A DNA stretch of 64,000 nucleotides from Aquamicrobium sp. LC103 (lineage in GTDB: Bacteria > Pseudomonadota > Alphaproteobacteria > Rhizobiales > Rhizobiaceae): the NCBI RefSeq assembly GCF_001014615.2, contig NZ_LBCQ02000004.1:310001-374000 (forward strand), in the 5' to 3' direction. Positions 46,057 through 55,447 of the stretch are shown in pieces. The notes below the pieces were generated by a model. The model did not search any database and was not told where the DNA came from. It was given only the letters and a program-made list of their open reading frames with translations. How positions within the stretch are numbered: the first letter of the stretch is position 1; every line of letters begins with the position of its first letter. Both the position numbers and the translations under genes were made by a program.

Positions 46057-47250
46057 TCACAGTCTCTCCGCCAGTGCCCGCAGCGCGGCGTCGAATTGTG
46101 GATCGTCTCCGTTCTCGTAACGAATGTCGCGTTCCACCGGAATGTCGGGTTCGACGCCGGTTTCCTCCAGTCGCCGGCCGTCGGTGACGACATCCCGAAC
46201 CGCCAGCAGGAGCAGGCTGTCGTCGGGCAGCATGAAGGCCGTGCCAGCGAGCACCGCGCGGGCCGTGCGGGCTCCGACGAGCGGGATGCCATTCGTCTTC
46301 AGCGCATAGGCGAAGGCCTCCAATCCGCTTCGCGTGCCTTCGTCGATGATGGCGACGACCGGCTTGCGCCAGCGCACGTTGCCCGCGAAGCGGTTGCCTT
46401 CACGGTCGCGAAACTCCGTGGGCGGTGTGCCGCCGAGGAAGATCTCGGCCGCATCGAGCGGCGCGCCGCCCCAGCGGCTGCGCAGGTCCAGGATCAGCCC
46501 GTCGGCGGCGGAAAGCCGCCCGGTTCCAATCTCCTCGTTGACGAGTTCACGCGTCTCCGCCGAGGTGAAGGACCAGAGGCGTATATAGCCGATCTTCGCC
46601 CCTTCGTGTTCGAAGGTGCGGATGCTTTTCGAGATCGAGGCGGTGAACATCTCGTTCGGCCGTATCGCCTCCACCTCGACTGACAGGTCCACGGGCTCGG
46701 CTTCGGACTCTCGCCGCAGCCGCAAGGTGACGTCCTTGCCGGCCTTACCCTCGAAGGAGGCGATCTCACCGTAGGGTTCGCCGTCGACCGCGAGAAGCTC
46801 GTCGCCCTCGCGCACGCCGGCGCGCGCGGCGGTCCCGGCATGATAGACGTCGGTGACGAACAGGCTGCCGCCGACTTCCTTCGCGATCAGGCCGATGCCG
46901 GGATAGCTGACTTCGCCATCGGGTGGAAACAGCCGGCGGAGATCCTTTCGAACGGCGAAACGGAATATGTCGAGCAGTTCGTGATAGTCGATTTCGTCCG
47001 GCTCGTAGCGACCGGTATGGGATGCGCCGAGGCCGACCAGCGCCTCCGCAACGATAGCGTGGAAGGATTCCGCGTCACCATGGGAGGCGTCCGGCAGGGC
47101 GAAACTCTCCGCGCGCTGCGCATCGTAGAAGTTTTCACGAACGATCTCCTCGATCCGTTCGCCAACGGCTTCGCGGCCGCTTTCCTGCGCTGCCGCCAAT
47201 ATCGGCGCCAGCGTCAGAACGATGGCAAGCGCTAGACGAAGCTGTTCTAT
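46057..47250 (-). CDS. S41 family peptidase-like protein with PDZ domain, catalytic Lys missing
   Basis: An exported protein of the carboxy-terminal processing peptidase family (S41): N-terminal S41 region, a PDZ domain (YPGIGLIAKEVGGSLFVTD onward), then the protease core. The nucleophile Ser is kept (TRSGLE, codon 46327-46329), but the position of the dyad Lys in GERTFGK-type loops reads GARTARA, with Ala at 46255-46257. The start is unclear. AGGAGGT stands 6 nt before codon ATA 47250, after which a good signal peptide (EQLRLALAIVLTLAPILAAAQ, positions 2-22) begins. The frame stays open to ATG 47427, but that ATG lies inside the opposite-strand sRNA. Confidence 0.78.
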   Translation of the reverse strand: MEQLRLALAIVLTLAPILAAAQESGREAVGERIEEIVRENFYDAQRAESFALPDASHGDAESFHAIVAEALVGLGASHTGRYEPDEIDYHELLDIFRFAVRKDLRRLFPPDGEVSYPGIGLIAKEVGGSLFVTDVYHAGTAARAGVREGDELLAVDGEPYGEIASFEGKAGKDVTLRLRRESEAEPVDLSVEVEAIRPNEMFTASISKSIRTFEHEGAKIGYIRLWSFTSAETRELVNEEIGTGRLSAADGLILDLRSRWGGAPLDAAEIFLGGTPPTEFRDREGNRFAGNVRWRKPVVAIIDEGTRSGLEAFAYALKTNGIPLVGARTARAVLAGTAFMLPDDSLLLLAVRDVVTDGRRLEETGVEPDIPVERDIRYENGDDPQFDAALRALAERL

Positions 47251-47380
47251 AGCCCGACCTCCTGCTTGAACGACACTGAAGCATCGAATCTTGGCGATGC
47301 GTGGGCCGGAACCGCCGGACGGGGGAGGGAGAAACTTCGGCCCATGTCGCTGCCGCATACGAGCTATGCAATTTGTTGCA

Positions 47381-47408
47381 TTGCAAAATCGAAGAGTCCG
47401 AAATAGGT
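47381..47408 (+). promoter_or_regulatory. Candidate promoter of the cuckoo-type sRNA
   Basis: TTGCAA (47381-47386), 16-nt spacer, ATAGGT (47403-47408). The expected start is near 47415, just before the first hairpin. Confidence 0.45.
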
Positions 47409-47414
47409 AAGGGT

Positions 47415-47526
47415 TGTTGACGTTCATTCCTCCTCCCAGAACGTCGGCATCAAAGCAACGAACCTCCTCCCTCGTTGCTTTCCTATCAAACCCGCCGCGA
47501 TCCTCCTCCCCGCGGCGGGTTTTTCT
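47415..47526 (+). ncRNA. Cuckoo / alpha-r14-type small RNA with three anti-Shine-Dalgarno loops
   Basis: Three successive hairpins each expose CCTCCTCCC in the loop: stem GACGTTC/GAACGTC (47419-47445); stem AAAGCAACGA/TCGTTGCTTT (47452-47481); and stem AAACCCGCCGCG/CGCGGCGGGTTT (47488-47522), which continues into TTTTTC and is the terminator. This matches the cuckoo (alpha-r14) family of Hyphomicrobiales, whose loops are complementary to ribosome-binding sites and whose members occur in several copies per genome. Strand follows from the terminator and the upstream promoter. The exact 5' end is estimated. Confidence 0.85.
47488..47526 (+). terminator. Terminator hairpin of the sRNA
   Basis: 12-bp perfect stem with an 11-nt loop containing CCTCCTCCC and a T-rich tail; forms the third hairpin of the small RNA. 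Confidence 0.9.
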
Positions 47527-47739
47527 TTGGCCCTAACGGAAAAATCCGCCACGGACGGCGAATGACCTTCCGGGTGGAATGCCATATTCTTGCCCGTTTC
47601 CCGTCACAATCAGTTAACATGGTAATAAGGATTTCCTGCGCATCTGGCGCGGGAAGCCGGCCATGCAGGCAAGCCGCAGGCGGCGGAGAGACCGTCGGCT
47701 TCGCCGTACCGCATCGAGGGAATCGGGGACTTTTAGCGC

Positions 47740-48954
47740 ATGACAGTTTCGCGCCGGCTGACCGGAAGAAGTTCCGCTGTGCTGCTCCTTGCCGCGTCGG
47801 CATTCGCCGTTACCGCCTGTTCCACGGCGCCCACCCAGGTTGCCTCCAAGAAGCGCAGCAAGGAATATTTCTCCGAATCCGCCTATGGCGTGAAAGCCAG
47901 TCCGCGCGTCAGCAACCTGAAAAGCAATCTGCCGCGCGGCGGCGGCCGCGACCAGATCGGCAAGCCCTACAAGGTGAAGGGCCAGTGGTTCTATCCCAAG
48001 GAGGACAAGGACTACAAAAAGGTCGGCGCCGCTTCCTGGTACGGTGACGCGTTCCACGGCCGGCTGACCGCCAACGGCGAAGTCTACGACATGACGCATC
48101 TCACCGCGGCGCATCCAACGATGCCTCTGCCGAGCTATGCACGCGTCACGAATGTCGACAATGGTTCCTCGGTGGTCGTGCGCGTCAACGACCGCGGCCC
48201 GTTCGAGCGCGGCCGCATCATCGACCTGTCGCGCCGCGCGGCCGAACTGCTCGACTATCAGCACCATGGCGTCGCCAAGGTGGAAGTGGAGTATCTCGGC
48301 CGGGCGCCGCTGCACGGGCAGGACGAGCAGTTCCTCGTGGCTTCCTACCGACCCAACGGCGGAGCAGGCCCCGATCCCTCGGACGGGCTTCCCACGGGTG
48401 TGATGATCGCCATGAACGGCGCGACGCCGACGGCGCCGGTGGCGGCTTCGGCGGTGCCGTTTCCCGGTCAGGCGCGGGCGCCCGTTCCGGCACCGGCGAC
48501 GCCTGCCGGAAACGAAATCACGCTTCCCGCATTCGGGCCGATCGCCCCGGAACGTCCCGATGCCGTTCTCGCTTCGAGCGGACGGGAGGCGTCGATGGCG
48601 CTTTCCTACGCGGACGAGCGCGTCGGCGGCGCATCGCAGGCGCTTTCGGCCTTCGCAGGCGGGCGCATGAGCGCCGACGACGTTGCCAATTCATGGAGAC
48701 GGCTCAATCCGCAGGCCGCGGCCGGGACATCAAGTGTCTCGCCGGAATATATCGCGGTTGGGACCTATCCGAGCCTTGCCGAGGCGGAGGCAATGGCGCG
48801 TTCGCTTTCGGCCGCGGGTTCGGCACGCATAGAAGGCAATGGGGCGGATGCCTATACGCTCAGCCTCTTCGGCGACGGCCGACTGTCCACCGATGACATG
48901 CTTCGCCAGGCGTGGGCGGCCGGTGCCGCCGATGCGATGACCATCCGCGACTGA
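47740..48954 (+). CDS. rlpA: RlpA-like septal lytic transglycosylase lipoprotein
   Basis: A 404-residue lipoprotein: lipobox VTAC (Cys27), an RlpA double-psi beta-barrel at about residues 93-190 (GAASWYGDAFHGRLTANGE, with RVNDRGPFERGRIIDLS holding the catalytic-type Asp), a Pro/Ala-rich linker, and a C-terminal SPOR domain (SPEYIAVGTYPSLAEAEAMA) that binds denuded septal glycan. Members cleave glycan strands at the division septum. Longer than E. coli RlpA because of the linker. Begins the core block after the accessory region. Confidence 0.92.
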   Translation: MTVSRRLTGRSSAVLLLAASAFAVTACSTAPTQVASKKRSKEYFSESAYGVKASPRVSNLKSNLPRGGGRDQIGKPYKVKGQWFYPKEDKDYKKVGAASWYGDAFHGRLTANGEVYDMTHLTAAHPTMPLPSYARVTNVDNGSSVVVRVNDRGPFERGRIIDLSRRAAELLDYQHHGVAKVEVEYLGRAPLHGQDEQFLVASYRPNGGAGPDPSDGLPTGVMIAMNGATPTAPVAASAVPFPGQARAPVPAPATPAGNEITLPAFGPIAPERPDAVLASSGREASMALSYADERVGGASQALSAFAGGRMSADDVANSWRRLNPQAAAGTSSVSPEYIAVGTYPSLAEAEAMARSLSAAGSARIEGNGADAYTLSLFGDGRLSTDDMLRQAWAAGAADAMTIRD

Positions 48955-48994
48955 GCCTTTTTCGTTACACTCGTTCATATTTTGTGAGAGGCCG

Positions 48995-49022
48995 TTGATA
49001 CCTGGCCGGTAGCTGGTACACT
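48995..49022 (+). promoter_or_regulatory. Candidate promoter of the carboxypeptidase gene
   Basis: TTGATA (48995-49000), 16-nt spacer, TACACT (49017-49022), about 30 nt before ATG 49052. Confidence 0.45.
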
Positions 49023-49051
49023 TTGCCTATGAATTAGGCAGGCGGTGTTCC

Positions 49052-50218
49052 ATGCGTACCATAGGGTTCTTTCTTACGACCCTGTTTTTATTGACAATGT
49101 TTGCCTCGCAGCCTGACAAGGCCGTGGCGCAGGATCTCTTCGAGACCAAGGCCCGCACGGCCTACATGATCGATGCCGAGACGGGGACGCTGCTTTTCTC
49201 CAAGGATCCCGACGCGCCGATCCCGCCGGCCTCGCTTGCCAAGATCATGACGATGGAGCTGGTCTTTAGCGCCCTAAAATCCGGCCAGTTGACACTGGAG
49301 GACGAGTTCAGGGTATCGGAGAACGCATGGCGCACCGGCGGGGCGATGTCGGGCGGATCCACCATGTTCGCCGAGCTCGGTTCCTCGATAAGGCTGGAGG
49401 ATCTGATCCAGGGCGTGATCGTCCAATCGGCGAATGACGGCTGCATCATCATCGCGGAGGGCATTGCCGGGTCGGAGGAGAATTTCGCGAGGCTGATGAC
49501 GGAACGGGCGAGGGCGCTCGGCCTGGAGAAATCGACCTTCAAGAATGCGACCGGACTGCCGGCCGAAGGACAGGTGGTCACCGCGCGCGAGCTGGTGCAG
49601 CTCGCCCTGCACATGTGGCGGGAATATCCGGACTTCTACAAATACTATTCGCAGCTCGACTTCACCTGGAACAAGATCCTGCAGCGCAACCGCAACCCGC
49701 TTCTGCGCATGGATATCGGCGCCGACGGGATGAAGACCGGCTTCACCGAGGAGTCCGGCTACGGCATCGTCGGCTCCGTCAACCGCGACGGCAAACGCCT
49801 GTTCATGGCGATGAGCGGAATGGCGAGCGACAGGGAACGCGCCGAGGAAGCGCGCAGGATGCTGGAATGGGGGCTGCGCGCCTTCGAGCGCAACGAGCTC
49901 TTTTCGGAAGGCGAGATCGTCGGCGAGGCGAAGCTCTATGGCGGGACGAAGTCGAGCCTGGCGTTGCGCGCCGATGGGCCGGTCTCGATCTTCGTGCCGG
50001 TGGCGAATCGCGACAGGCTGGTGGCCCGTATCGTCTATGAAGGGCCGGTGGAAGCTCCCGTCGAGGAGGGCGCCAGGATCGGCGAATTGCGCGTGTGGAT
50101 CGGCGACATGCTGAGCCAGCAGACACCCGTCTACGCGGCCGAAACCGTCGGTGTCGGCAAGATACACCAGCGCGCGCTCGACGCGATCGAGGAACTGCTG
50201 GTCGGCTGGATGCGCTGA
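49052..50218 (+). CDS. D-alanyl-D-alanine carboxypeptidase (PBP5/6 type)
   Basis: A 388-residue periplasmic penicillin-binding protein that trims the terminal D-alanine of peptidoglycan stem peptides. Signal peptide of about 27 residues (ends KAVAQ). Active-site motifs are SLAK (PPASLAKIMTMEL), SAN (VQSANDGCIIIAEG) and KTG (DGMKTGFTEESGYG). The C-terminal beta-rich PBP5 domain follows, with a hydrophobic tail. It lies 97 nt after rlpA, also a peptidoglycan enzyme, but with its own promoter. The paralogue name (dacC or dacF) cannot be fixed from sequence. Confidence 0.94.
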   Translation: MRTIGFFLTTLFLLTMFASQPDKAVAQDLFETKARTAYMIDAETGTLLFSKDPDAPIPPASLAKIMTMELVFSALKSGQLTLEDEFRVSENAWRTGGAMSGGSTMFAELGSSIRLEDLIQGVIVQSANDGCIIIAEGIAGSEENFARLMTERARALGLEKSTFKNATGLPAEGQVVTARELVQLALHMWREYPDFYKYYSQLDFTWNKILQRNRNPLLRMDIGADGMKTGFTEESGYGIVGSVNRDGKRLFMAMSGMASDRERAEEARRMLEWGLRAFERNELFSEGEIVGEAKLYGGTKSSLALRADGPVSIFVPVANRDRLVARIVYEGPVEAPVEEGARIGELRVWIGDMLSQQTPVYAAETVGVGKIHQRALDAIEELLVGWMR

Positions 50219-50353
50219 AGCATTCAGGCTCCGCTTGTGGACAGGTCCGGGCGGGTTGAATATGACCGTTGCGGCGAACACATAGATCGTCAGGTCAATT
50301 CATCCCGATCGGGCGCCGTCGAGCGCGGCGGCGGTCGGCCAAGAGGCATCCGG

Positions 50354-51019
50354 GTGCGCGGAACGTTCATCACATTCGAGGGAGGCGAGGGGGCCGGCAA
50401 GTCCACGCAGATAAGGACGCTTGCCGAGACGCTTCGCGACGTCGGCCATGACGTCCTCGTCACCCGCGAGCCGGGCGGCTCACCGGGGGCGGAAGCGGTG
50501 CGCCACGTGCTTCTGTCGGGTGCGGCGGAGCCCTTCGGTCCCGAAATGGAAGCGTTGCTCTTCGCCGCCGCCCGCTCCGACCATGTCGAGCAGGTGATCC
50601 GGCCTGCGGTCGAGACGGGCAGGATCGTGCTTTGCGACCGCTTCATGGATTCGTCGCGCGTCTATCAGGGTGTAACCGGAAACATCGACCCGGACTTCAT
50701 GAAGTCGCTGGAAAAGGTTTCCGTGAACGGCATGATCCCGGATCTCACGATCATCCTCGATCTCGATCCGGTCGAGGGGCTGCGCCGTGCCACCGCCAGG
50801 CGCGGGGACGATGCCGCCGACCGTTACGAGAAGGAAGCGCTGGATGTGCACGAACGCCGGCGCGAGGCGTTCCTGGAGATCGCACGAAACGAGCCGGAGC
50901 GTTGCGTGGTGTTCAATGCCGAACGCGACAAGGCCGTGGTCGCCGACGAGATCGCGGCCGCGGCCCTGGCGGCGATCGGCAGGCGCGAGACCCGGAAAGC
51001 GGAAGCGGGGGCGGCATGA
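50354..51019 (+). CDS. tmk: Thymidylate kinase
   Basis: Phosphorylates dTMP to dTDP. 221 residues: P-loop [11 protein letters not shown] at residues 8-18, DRF in [15 protein letters not shown], and the LID region [13 protein letters not shown]. The GTG at 50354 is chosen, giving [11 protein letters not shown] as in the family; an upstream extension to 50237 is not like the family. Its stop overlaps the holB start by 4 nt (ATGA). Confidence 0.95.
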   Translation: MRGTFITFEGGEGAGKSTQIRTLAETLRDVGHDVLVTREPGGSPGAEAVRHVLLSGAAEPFGPEMEALLFAAARSDHVEQVIRPAVETGRIVLCDRFMDSSRVYQGVTGNIDPDFMKSLEKVSVNGMIPDLTIILDLDPVEGLRRATARRGDDAADRYEKEALDVHERRREAFLEIARNEPERCVVFNAERDKAVVADEIAAAALAAIGRRETRKAEAGAA

Positions 51020-52071
51020 GTTTCACACGCATCGCGCCCGAACAGTTCGACACGCTGCCCGACATTCCCGAGCCGGCGGAAAATCCGCTTCTCGTCGGCC
51101 ACGAGGAGGCTGCCTGCCTGCTCGCCGGCGCCCATGCCGCGGGCAAGCTGCATCATGCCTTGCTGATCGCGGGGCCGACGGGCATCGGCAAGGCGACGCT
51201 CGCCTTTCATCTGGCGCATCACCTGCTCGCGCATCCCGACCCGGCCGATGCGCCGGCGACACTCGTACGGCCCGACCCCTCGTCGCAACTCCACCGGCTG
51301 ATCGCGCAAGGCGCGCATCCTTCGGTGCTGCACCTGACGCGGCCGATGAACGAGAAGACCAAGGCATTCAAGACGGTGGTGACGGTCGACGAGATCCGCC
51401 GCGTCAACCGTTTTCTGTCGATGACCTCGCACGACGGCGCCTATCGCATCGTGATCGTCGATCCGGCCGACGACATGAACACCAACGCCGCGAACGCACT
51501 TCTGAAGAGCCTGGAGGAGCCGCCGCCGCGCACGCTGTTCATCCTGATCGCCCATTCGCTGGGACGGCTCCTGCCCACCATCCGATCGCGATGCCAGGTC
51601 ATCAAGCTCAAGCCGCTCGAGCCGCGGGAGGTCATCGCCGTTCTCGAAACCATGGAAGCCGGCGTGCCCGCCGACGCCGAAGGCAAGGCCGCGCTTGCCG
51701 CCAGGGCAGGGGGCAGCGTGCGCGATGCGCTGCTCCTGACGCAATATGGCGGCCTGGAGATCACGGAAGCCATCGAGCAAGTGGTCGACGCTGCAATGTT
51801 CGACGCCACGGCGGCATATCGCATCGCCGACGCCGTTGCCGGCAGGGACGGCACGGTCCAGTTCCAGATATTCAACCAGACGGTGCTGGACATGGTTTCG
51901 GCGCGCGCCGGAACGGCAGGGAAAACCGGCCATCTTGACGCGGCCGTCAAATTCTCCGATCTTTGGGGCGATATGAACCAGGCCGTCATCGAGACAGAAA
52001 CCTATAATCTCGACAAGAAGCAGCACGTCGTCGGGCTGCTGCGGCGAATGTGCGAGTCCTTCCGCGACTGA
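51016..52071 (+). CDS. holB: DNA polymerase III subunit delta'
   Basis: Clamp-loader subunit delta', an AAA+ protein. 351 residues, with [15 protein letters not shown] near residue 48, [21 protein letters not shown] (positions 152-172) as the sensor/Walker B region, and [10 protein letters not shown]. The P-loop is intact, but the zinc-finger cysteines present in E. coli HolB are absent, as in other Alphaproteobacteria. Coupled by ATGA to tmk and followed by metG, a common order in the class. Confidence 0.93.
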   Translation: MSFTRIAPEQFDTLPDIPEPAENPLLVGHEEAACLLAGAHAAGKLHHALLIAGPTGIGKATLAFHLAHHLLAHPDPADAPATLVRPDPSSQLHRLIAQGAHPSVLHLTRPMNEKTKAFKTVVTVDEIRRVNRFLSMTSHDGAYRIVIVDPADDMNTNAANALLKSLEEPPPRTLFILIAHSLGRLLPTIRSRCQVIKLKPLEPREVIAVLETMEAGVPADAEGKAALAARAGGSVRDALLLTQYGGLEITEAIEQVVDAAMFDATAAYRIADAVAGRDGTVQFQIFNQTVLDMVSARAGTAGKTGHLDAAVKFSDLWGDMNQAVIETETYNLDKKQHVVGLLRRMCESFRD

Positions 52072-52152
52072 TCAATCCGATCACCGGGATAGCCATGCGA
52101 GACGCGATGCGCTATCTGACCGCCAACGAGTTCCGCCGGAAAACGCACATTC

Positions 52153-53703
52153 ATGTCACGCGAAAAATTCTACATCACGACCGCCATTTCCTATCCCAAT
52201 GGCAAGCCGCATATCGGCCATGCCTATGAGCTGATCGCCACGGACGCGCTCGCGCGCTTCCAGCGGCTCGACGGGAAGGACGTCTTCTTTCTCACCGGCA
52301 CCGACGAGCACGGCATCAAGATGCTGCAGACGGCGCGCAAGGAGGGCGTCACCCCGCGCGAGCTCGCCGACCGCAACGCGGCGGAGTTCCAGCGCATGGC
52401 CGAGGCGCTGAATGCCTCCAACGACGATTTCATCCGCACCACCGAGGAGCGCCACTATCGGTCCTCGCAGGCGATCTGGAAGGCGATGGAGGCCAGCGGC
52501 GACATCTACAAGGGTGGTTACGCGGGCTGGTATTCCGTCCGCGACGAGGCCTATTACGGCGAGGAAGAGATCGAGCTGCGCGACGACGGCGTTCGCTACG
52601 GGCCGCAGGGCACGCCGGTGGAGTGGGTCGAGGAGGAAAGTTATTTCTTCCGGCTTTCGGCCTATCAGGATCGCCTGCTGAAGCTCTATGAGGAGCGTCC
52701 CGATTTCATCGGGCCTGTCGAACGGCGCAACGAGATCGTCAGCTTCGTGCGTTCGGGACTGAAGGATCTGTCGATCTCACGCACGACCTTCGACTGGGGA
52801 ATTCCGGTTCCCGGCGACGAGAAGCACGTGATGTATGTCTGGGTCGATGCCTTGACGAACTACATCACGGCCGTCGGCTATCCCGATGAAAAGGCTGAGC
52901 TTTGGAAGTACTGGCCCGCCGACGTGCACGTCATCGGCAAGGACATAACGCGCTTCCATACGATCTACTGGCCGGCCTTCCTGCTTTCGGCCGGCATCGA
53001 GCTCCCGAAGCGCGTCTTCGGCCACGGCTTCGTGTTCAACCGCGGCGAGAAGATGTCGAAATCGGTGGGCAACGTCATCGATCCGCTACAACTCGCCGAG
53101 CATTACGGGCTCGATCAGCTCCGCTATTTCCTGTTGCGCGAGGTTCCGTTCGGGCAGGACGGCAATTACAGCCACGAGGCGATCGTCAACCGCACCAATG
53201 CCGATCTCGCCAACGATCTCGGCAATCTGGCGCAGCGCTCGCTGTCGATGATCGCGAAGAATTGCGAGGGCAGGGTGCCGGCGCGCGGCGAGCCGCGGGA
53301 GGCCGATCGGGCAATCCTCGACCAGGCGACAGCCGCGCTCGTCACGGCACGCAAGGCGATGGGGGAGCAGGCGATCCACCAGGCGCTTGCCGCGATCTTC
53401 GCGGTGGTGGCCGAGGCCAATCGCTATTTCGCGGGGCAGGAGCCCTGGGCGCTGCGCAAGACCGACCCGGCGCGGATGGAGACGGTGCTGTGGACGACAG
53501 CGGAGACGATCCGGCGGATCGGCATTCTCTGCCGGCCGTTCATTCCGGGCTCGGCCGACAGGCTGCTCGATCTTCTCGCCGTGCCCGAGGAACGGCGCGA
53601 CTTCGCACATCTGGGCGACGAGCACGGGCTGGCATCGGGCGACGCCTTGCCGGCGCCGCAAGCCGTCTTCCCGCGCTATGTCGAGCCGGAAGCGGCGGCC
53701 TGA
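52153..53703 (+). CDS. metG: Methionyl-tRNA synthetase
   Basis: Charges tRNA-Met with methionine. 516 residues: HIGH motif in [15 protein letters not shown] at about residues 12-26, KMSKS in [10 protein letters not shown], then the anticodon-binding helical domain. It is the short form without the C-terminal dimerisation domain and without the four-cysteine zinc knuckle, usual for this lineage. It lies 81 nt after holB and 13 nt before tatD. Confidence 0.96.
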   Translation: MSREKFYITTAISYPNGKPHIGHAYELIATDALARFQRLDGKDVFFLTGTDEHGIKMLQTARKEGVTPRELADRNAAEFQRMAEALNASNDDFIRTTEERHYRSSQAIWKAMEASGDIYKGGYAGWYSVRDEAYYGEEEIELRDDGVRYGPQGTPVEWVEEESYFFRLSAYQDRLLKLYEERPDFIGPVERRNEIVSFVRSGLKDLSISRTTFDWGIPVPGDEKHVMYVWVDALTNYITAVGYPDEKAELWKYWPADVHVIGKDITRFHTIYWPAFLLSAGIELPKRVFGHGFVFNRGEKMSKSVGNVIDPLQLAEHYGLDQLRYFLLREVPFGQDGNYSHEAIVNRTNADLANDLGNLAQRSLSMIAKNCEGRVPARGEPREADRAILDQATAALVTARKAMGEQAIHQALAAIFAVVAEANRYFAGQEPWALRKTDPARMETVLWTTAETIRRIGILCRPFIPGSADRLLDLLAVPEERRDFAHLGDEHGLASGDALPAPQAVFPRYVEPEAAA

Positions 53704-53716
53704 GGCTTTGCAGGCG

Positions 53717-54496
53717 ATGCTCGTCGACAGCCATTGCCATCTGGACTTTCCGGATTTCGCGGAGGAGCGCGACGCGATCGTTGCGCGTGCGCTCGCCGCG
53801 GGGGTGGGGCGCATGGTGACGATCTCGACGCGGGTGCGCTGGTTCGACCAGATTCGCGCGATCGCCGAGGCCTATCCGGAAGTGTTCTGCTCGGTGGGCA
53901 CGCATCCGCACAATGCCGCCGAGGAACTGGACGTGACCGCGGAGGAACTGGTGCGGCTCGCCGGGCATCCGAAGGTCGTGGCGATCGGCGAGGCGGGCCT
54001 CGACTATTTTTACGACCACGCGCCGCGCGATGCGCAGGCGCAGGGTTTGCGAACGCATATCGCGGCGTCGCGGACGACCGGATTGCCGCTGGTGATCCAT
54101 TCGCGCGACGCCGACGAGGACATGGCGTCGATCCTGGAGGAGGAGACGGGGAAGGGACCCTTCCCGTTCATTCTCCATTGCTTTTCCTCTGGCCGGACGC
54201 TTGCCGAAACCGGCGTCAGGCTCGGCGGCTATGTCTCGTTTTCCGGGATACTGACCTTCCGCAAATCGGAGGAATTGAGGGACATCGCCAAGGACGTTCC
54301 TCGCGACCGGCTGCTCGTGGAGACCGACGCGCCATATCTCGCGCCGACGCCGCATCGCGGCAGACGCAACGAGCCTGCCTTCGTGACGAACACCGCGCAT
54401 GTGCTTGGCCAGACGATCGGCGTCGGTGATGATGAGATCGCGCGAATCACCACCGACAATTTCTTCCGGCTTTTCAGCAAGATGGAACGGCCGTAG
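53717..54496 (+). CDS. tatD: TatD family metal-dependent hydrolase
   Basis: A 259-residue TIM-barrel metallohydrolase of the TatD DNase family. Metal ligands: HCH in DSHCHLDFPDF at residues 4-14, Glu in AIGEAGLDYFY, His in PLVIHSRDADEDM, and Asp in VETDAPYLAPTPHRG. Proposed activities include 3'-5' DNase and D-aminoacyl-tRNA deacylase. ATG 53717 is chosen after AGGCG; the long open frame to 53387 overlaps metG. Its stop abuts the ATG of the next gene. Confidence 0.93.
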   Translation: MLVDSHCHLDFPDFAEERDAIVARALAAGVGRMVTISTRVRWFDQIRAIAEAYPEVFCSVGTHPHNAAEELDVTAEELVRLAGHPKVVAIGEAGLDYFYDHAPRDAQAQGLRTHIAASRTTGLPLVIHSRDADEDMASILEEETGKGPFPFILHCFSSGRTLAETGVRLGGYVSFSGILTFRKSEELRDIAKDVPRDRLLVETDAPYLAPTPHRGRRNEPAFVTNTAHVLGQTIGVGDDEIARITTDNFFRLFSKMERP

Positions 54497-55312
54497 ATGG
54501 CCGACACGATCCGCCTGACCATTCTGGGATGCGGTTCGTCACCGGGAACGCCGCGCATCGTCGGCGATTGGGGTGCCTGCGATCCGTCGAACCCGAAGAA
54601 CAGGCGCCGCCGCGCCGCAGCCCTGGTCGAGCGGATATCGCCGGCGGGCATCACGCGTGTGGCGATCGATACGGGGCCTGATTTTCGCGAGCAGATGCTC
54701 GATGCAAACGTCACCCATCTCGACGCCGTCGTCTACACTCATCCGCATGCCGACCATATCCACGGGATCGACGATCTGCGCGGGTATTTCCTGGCGCAGC
54801 GGCGCCTCGTCGACATCCACGCAGACATGCCCACGCTGGAGCGGTTGAGGGAAGCGTTCGGCTATTGCTTCGAGACGCCGCCGGGCAGCAATTATCCGCC
54901 GATCGTAAAGCCGCACACGATCGCCCACGACGTGGCCTTCACCGTGGACGGTTCGGGCGGCCCGATCATTTTCGAGCCGCTGCCGCAGATCCACGGCGAC
55001 ATCATTTCGCTCGGCTTCCGCATCGGCGATCTCGCTTATTGCTCGGACGTCAGCGATTTTCCGCCCGCGACCGCCGATCGGCTGCGGAGCCTCGACGTGC
55101 TGGTGATCGACGCGCTGCAGTACAAGCAGCATCCGAGCCATCTTTCGCTCGCCGAGGCGCTGGATTGGATCGAGCGGCTGGCGCCGAAGCGGGCCGTGCT
55201 GACGCACATGCACATTCCGCTCGACTACGCGACGGTCGCGCGGGAGACGCCCGACGAGGTTGAGCCGGGTTACGACGGCATGGCGATTGAAATTTCATAC
55301 GTAACCGGTTGA
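54497..55312 (+). CDS. MBL-fold metallohydrolase (PhnP-like)
   Basis: A 271-residue metallo-beta-lactamase fold hydrolase. The metal motif HPHADHIHGIDDLR gives HxHxDH; later ligands are in the SDVSDFPP (Asp) and LTHMHIPLDY (His) stretches. It resembles PhnP-type cyclic phosphodiesterases in length and layout. It starts directly after the tatD stop, and the TatD-MBL pair is common in Alphaproteobacteria. Substrate unknown. Confidence 0.9.
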   Translation: MADTIRLTILGCGSSPGTPRIVGDWGACDPSNPKNRRRRAAALVERISPAGITRVAIDTGPDFREQMLDANVTHLDAVVYTHPHADHIHGIDDLRGYFLAQRRLVDIHADMPTLERLREAFGYCFETPPGSNYPPIVKPHTIAHDVAFTVDGSGGPIIFEPLPQIHGDIISLGFRIGDLAYCSDVSDFPPATADRLRSLDVLVIDALQYKQHPSHLSLAEALDWIERLAPKRAVLTHMHIPLDYATVARETPDEVEPGYDGMAIEISYVTG

Positions 55313-55447
55313 ACAAAATAACTTAATGCCGATCCTGAGCGCATTTTCGTCCAAGCGAGTTCCATAATCTATATTATATGATTTTTCTCGACCATGGACC
55401 GTCCAGCCGCCTCGCCGCGGATTTCATCTAGCATCCATCCGTGCGGC

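Noticed and set aside
52095-52230. Small frame [13 protein letters not shown] between holB and metG
   Set aside because: Overlaps the metG start out of frame with no ribosome site or family match.
55313-55447. AT-rich patch with ATAATCTATATTAT as an operator
   Set aside because: Short, weak palindrome in an AT-rich stretch between gene ends; nothing supports a site.
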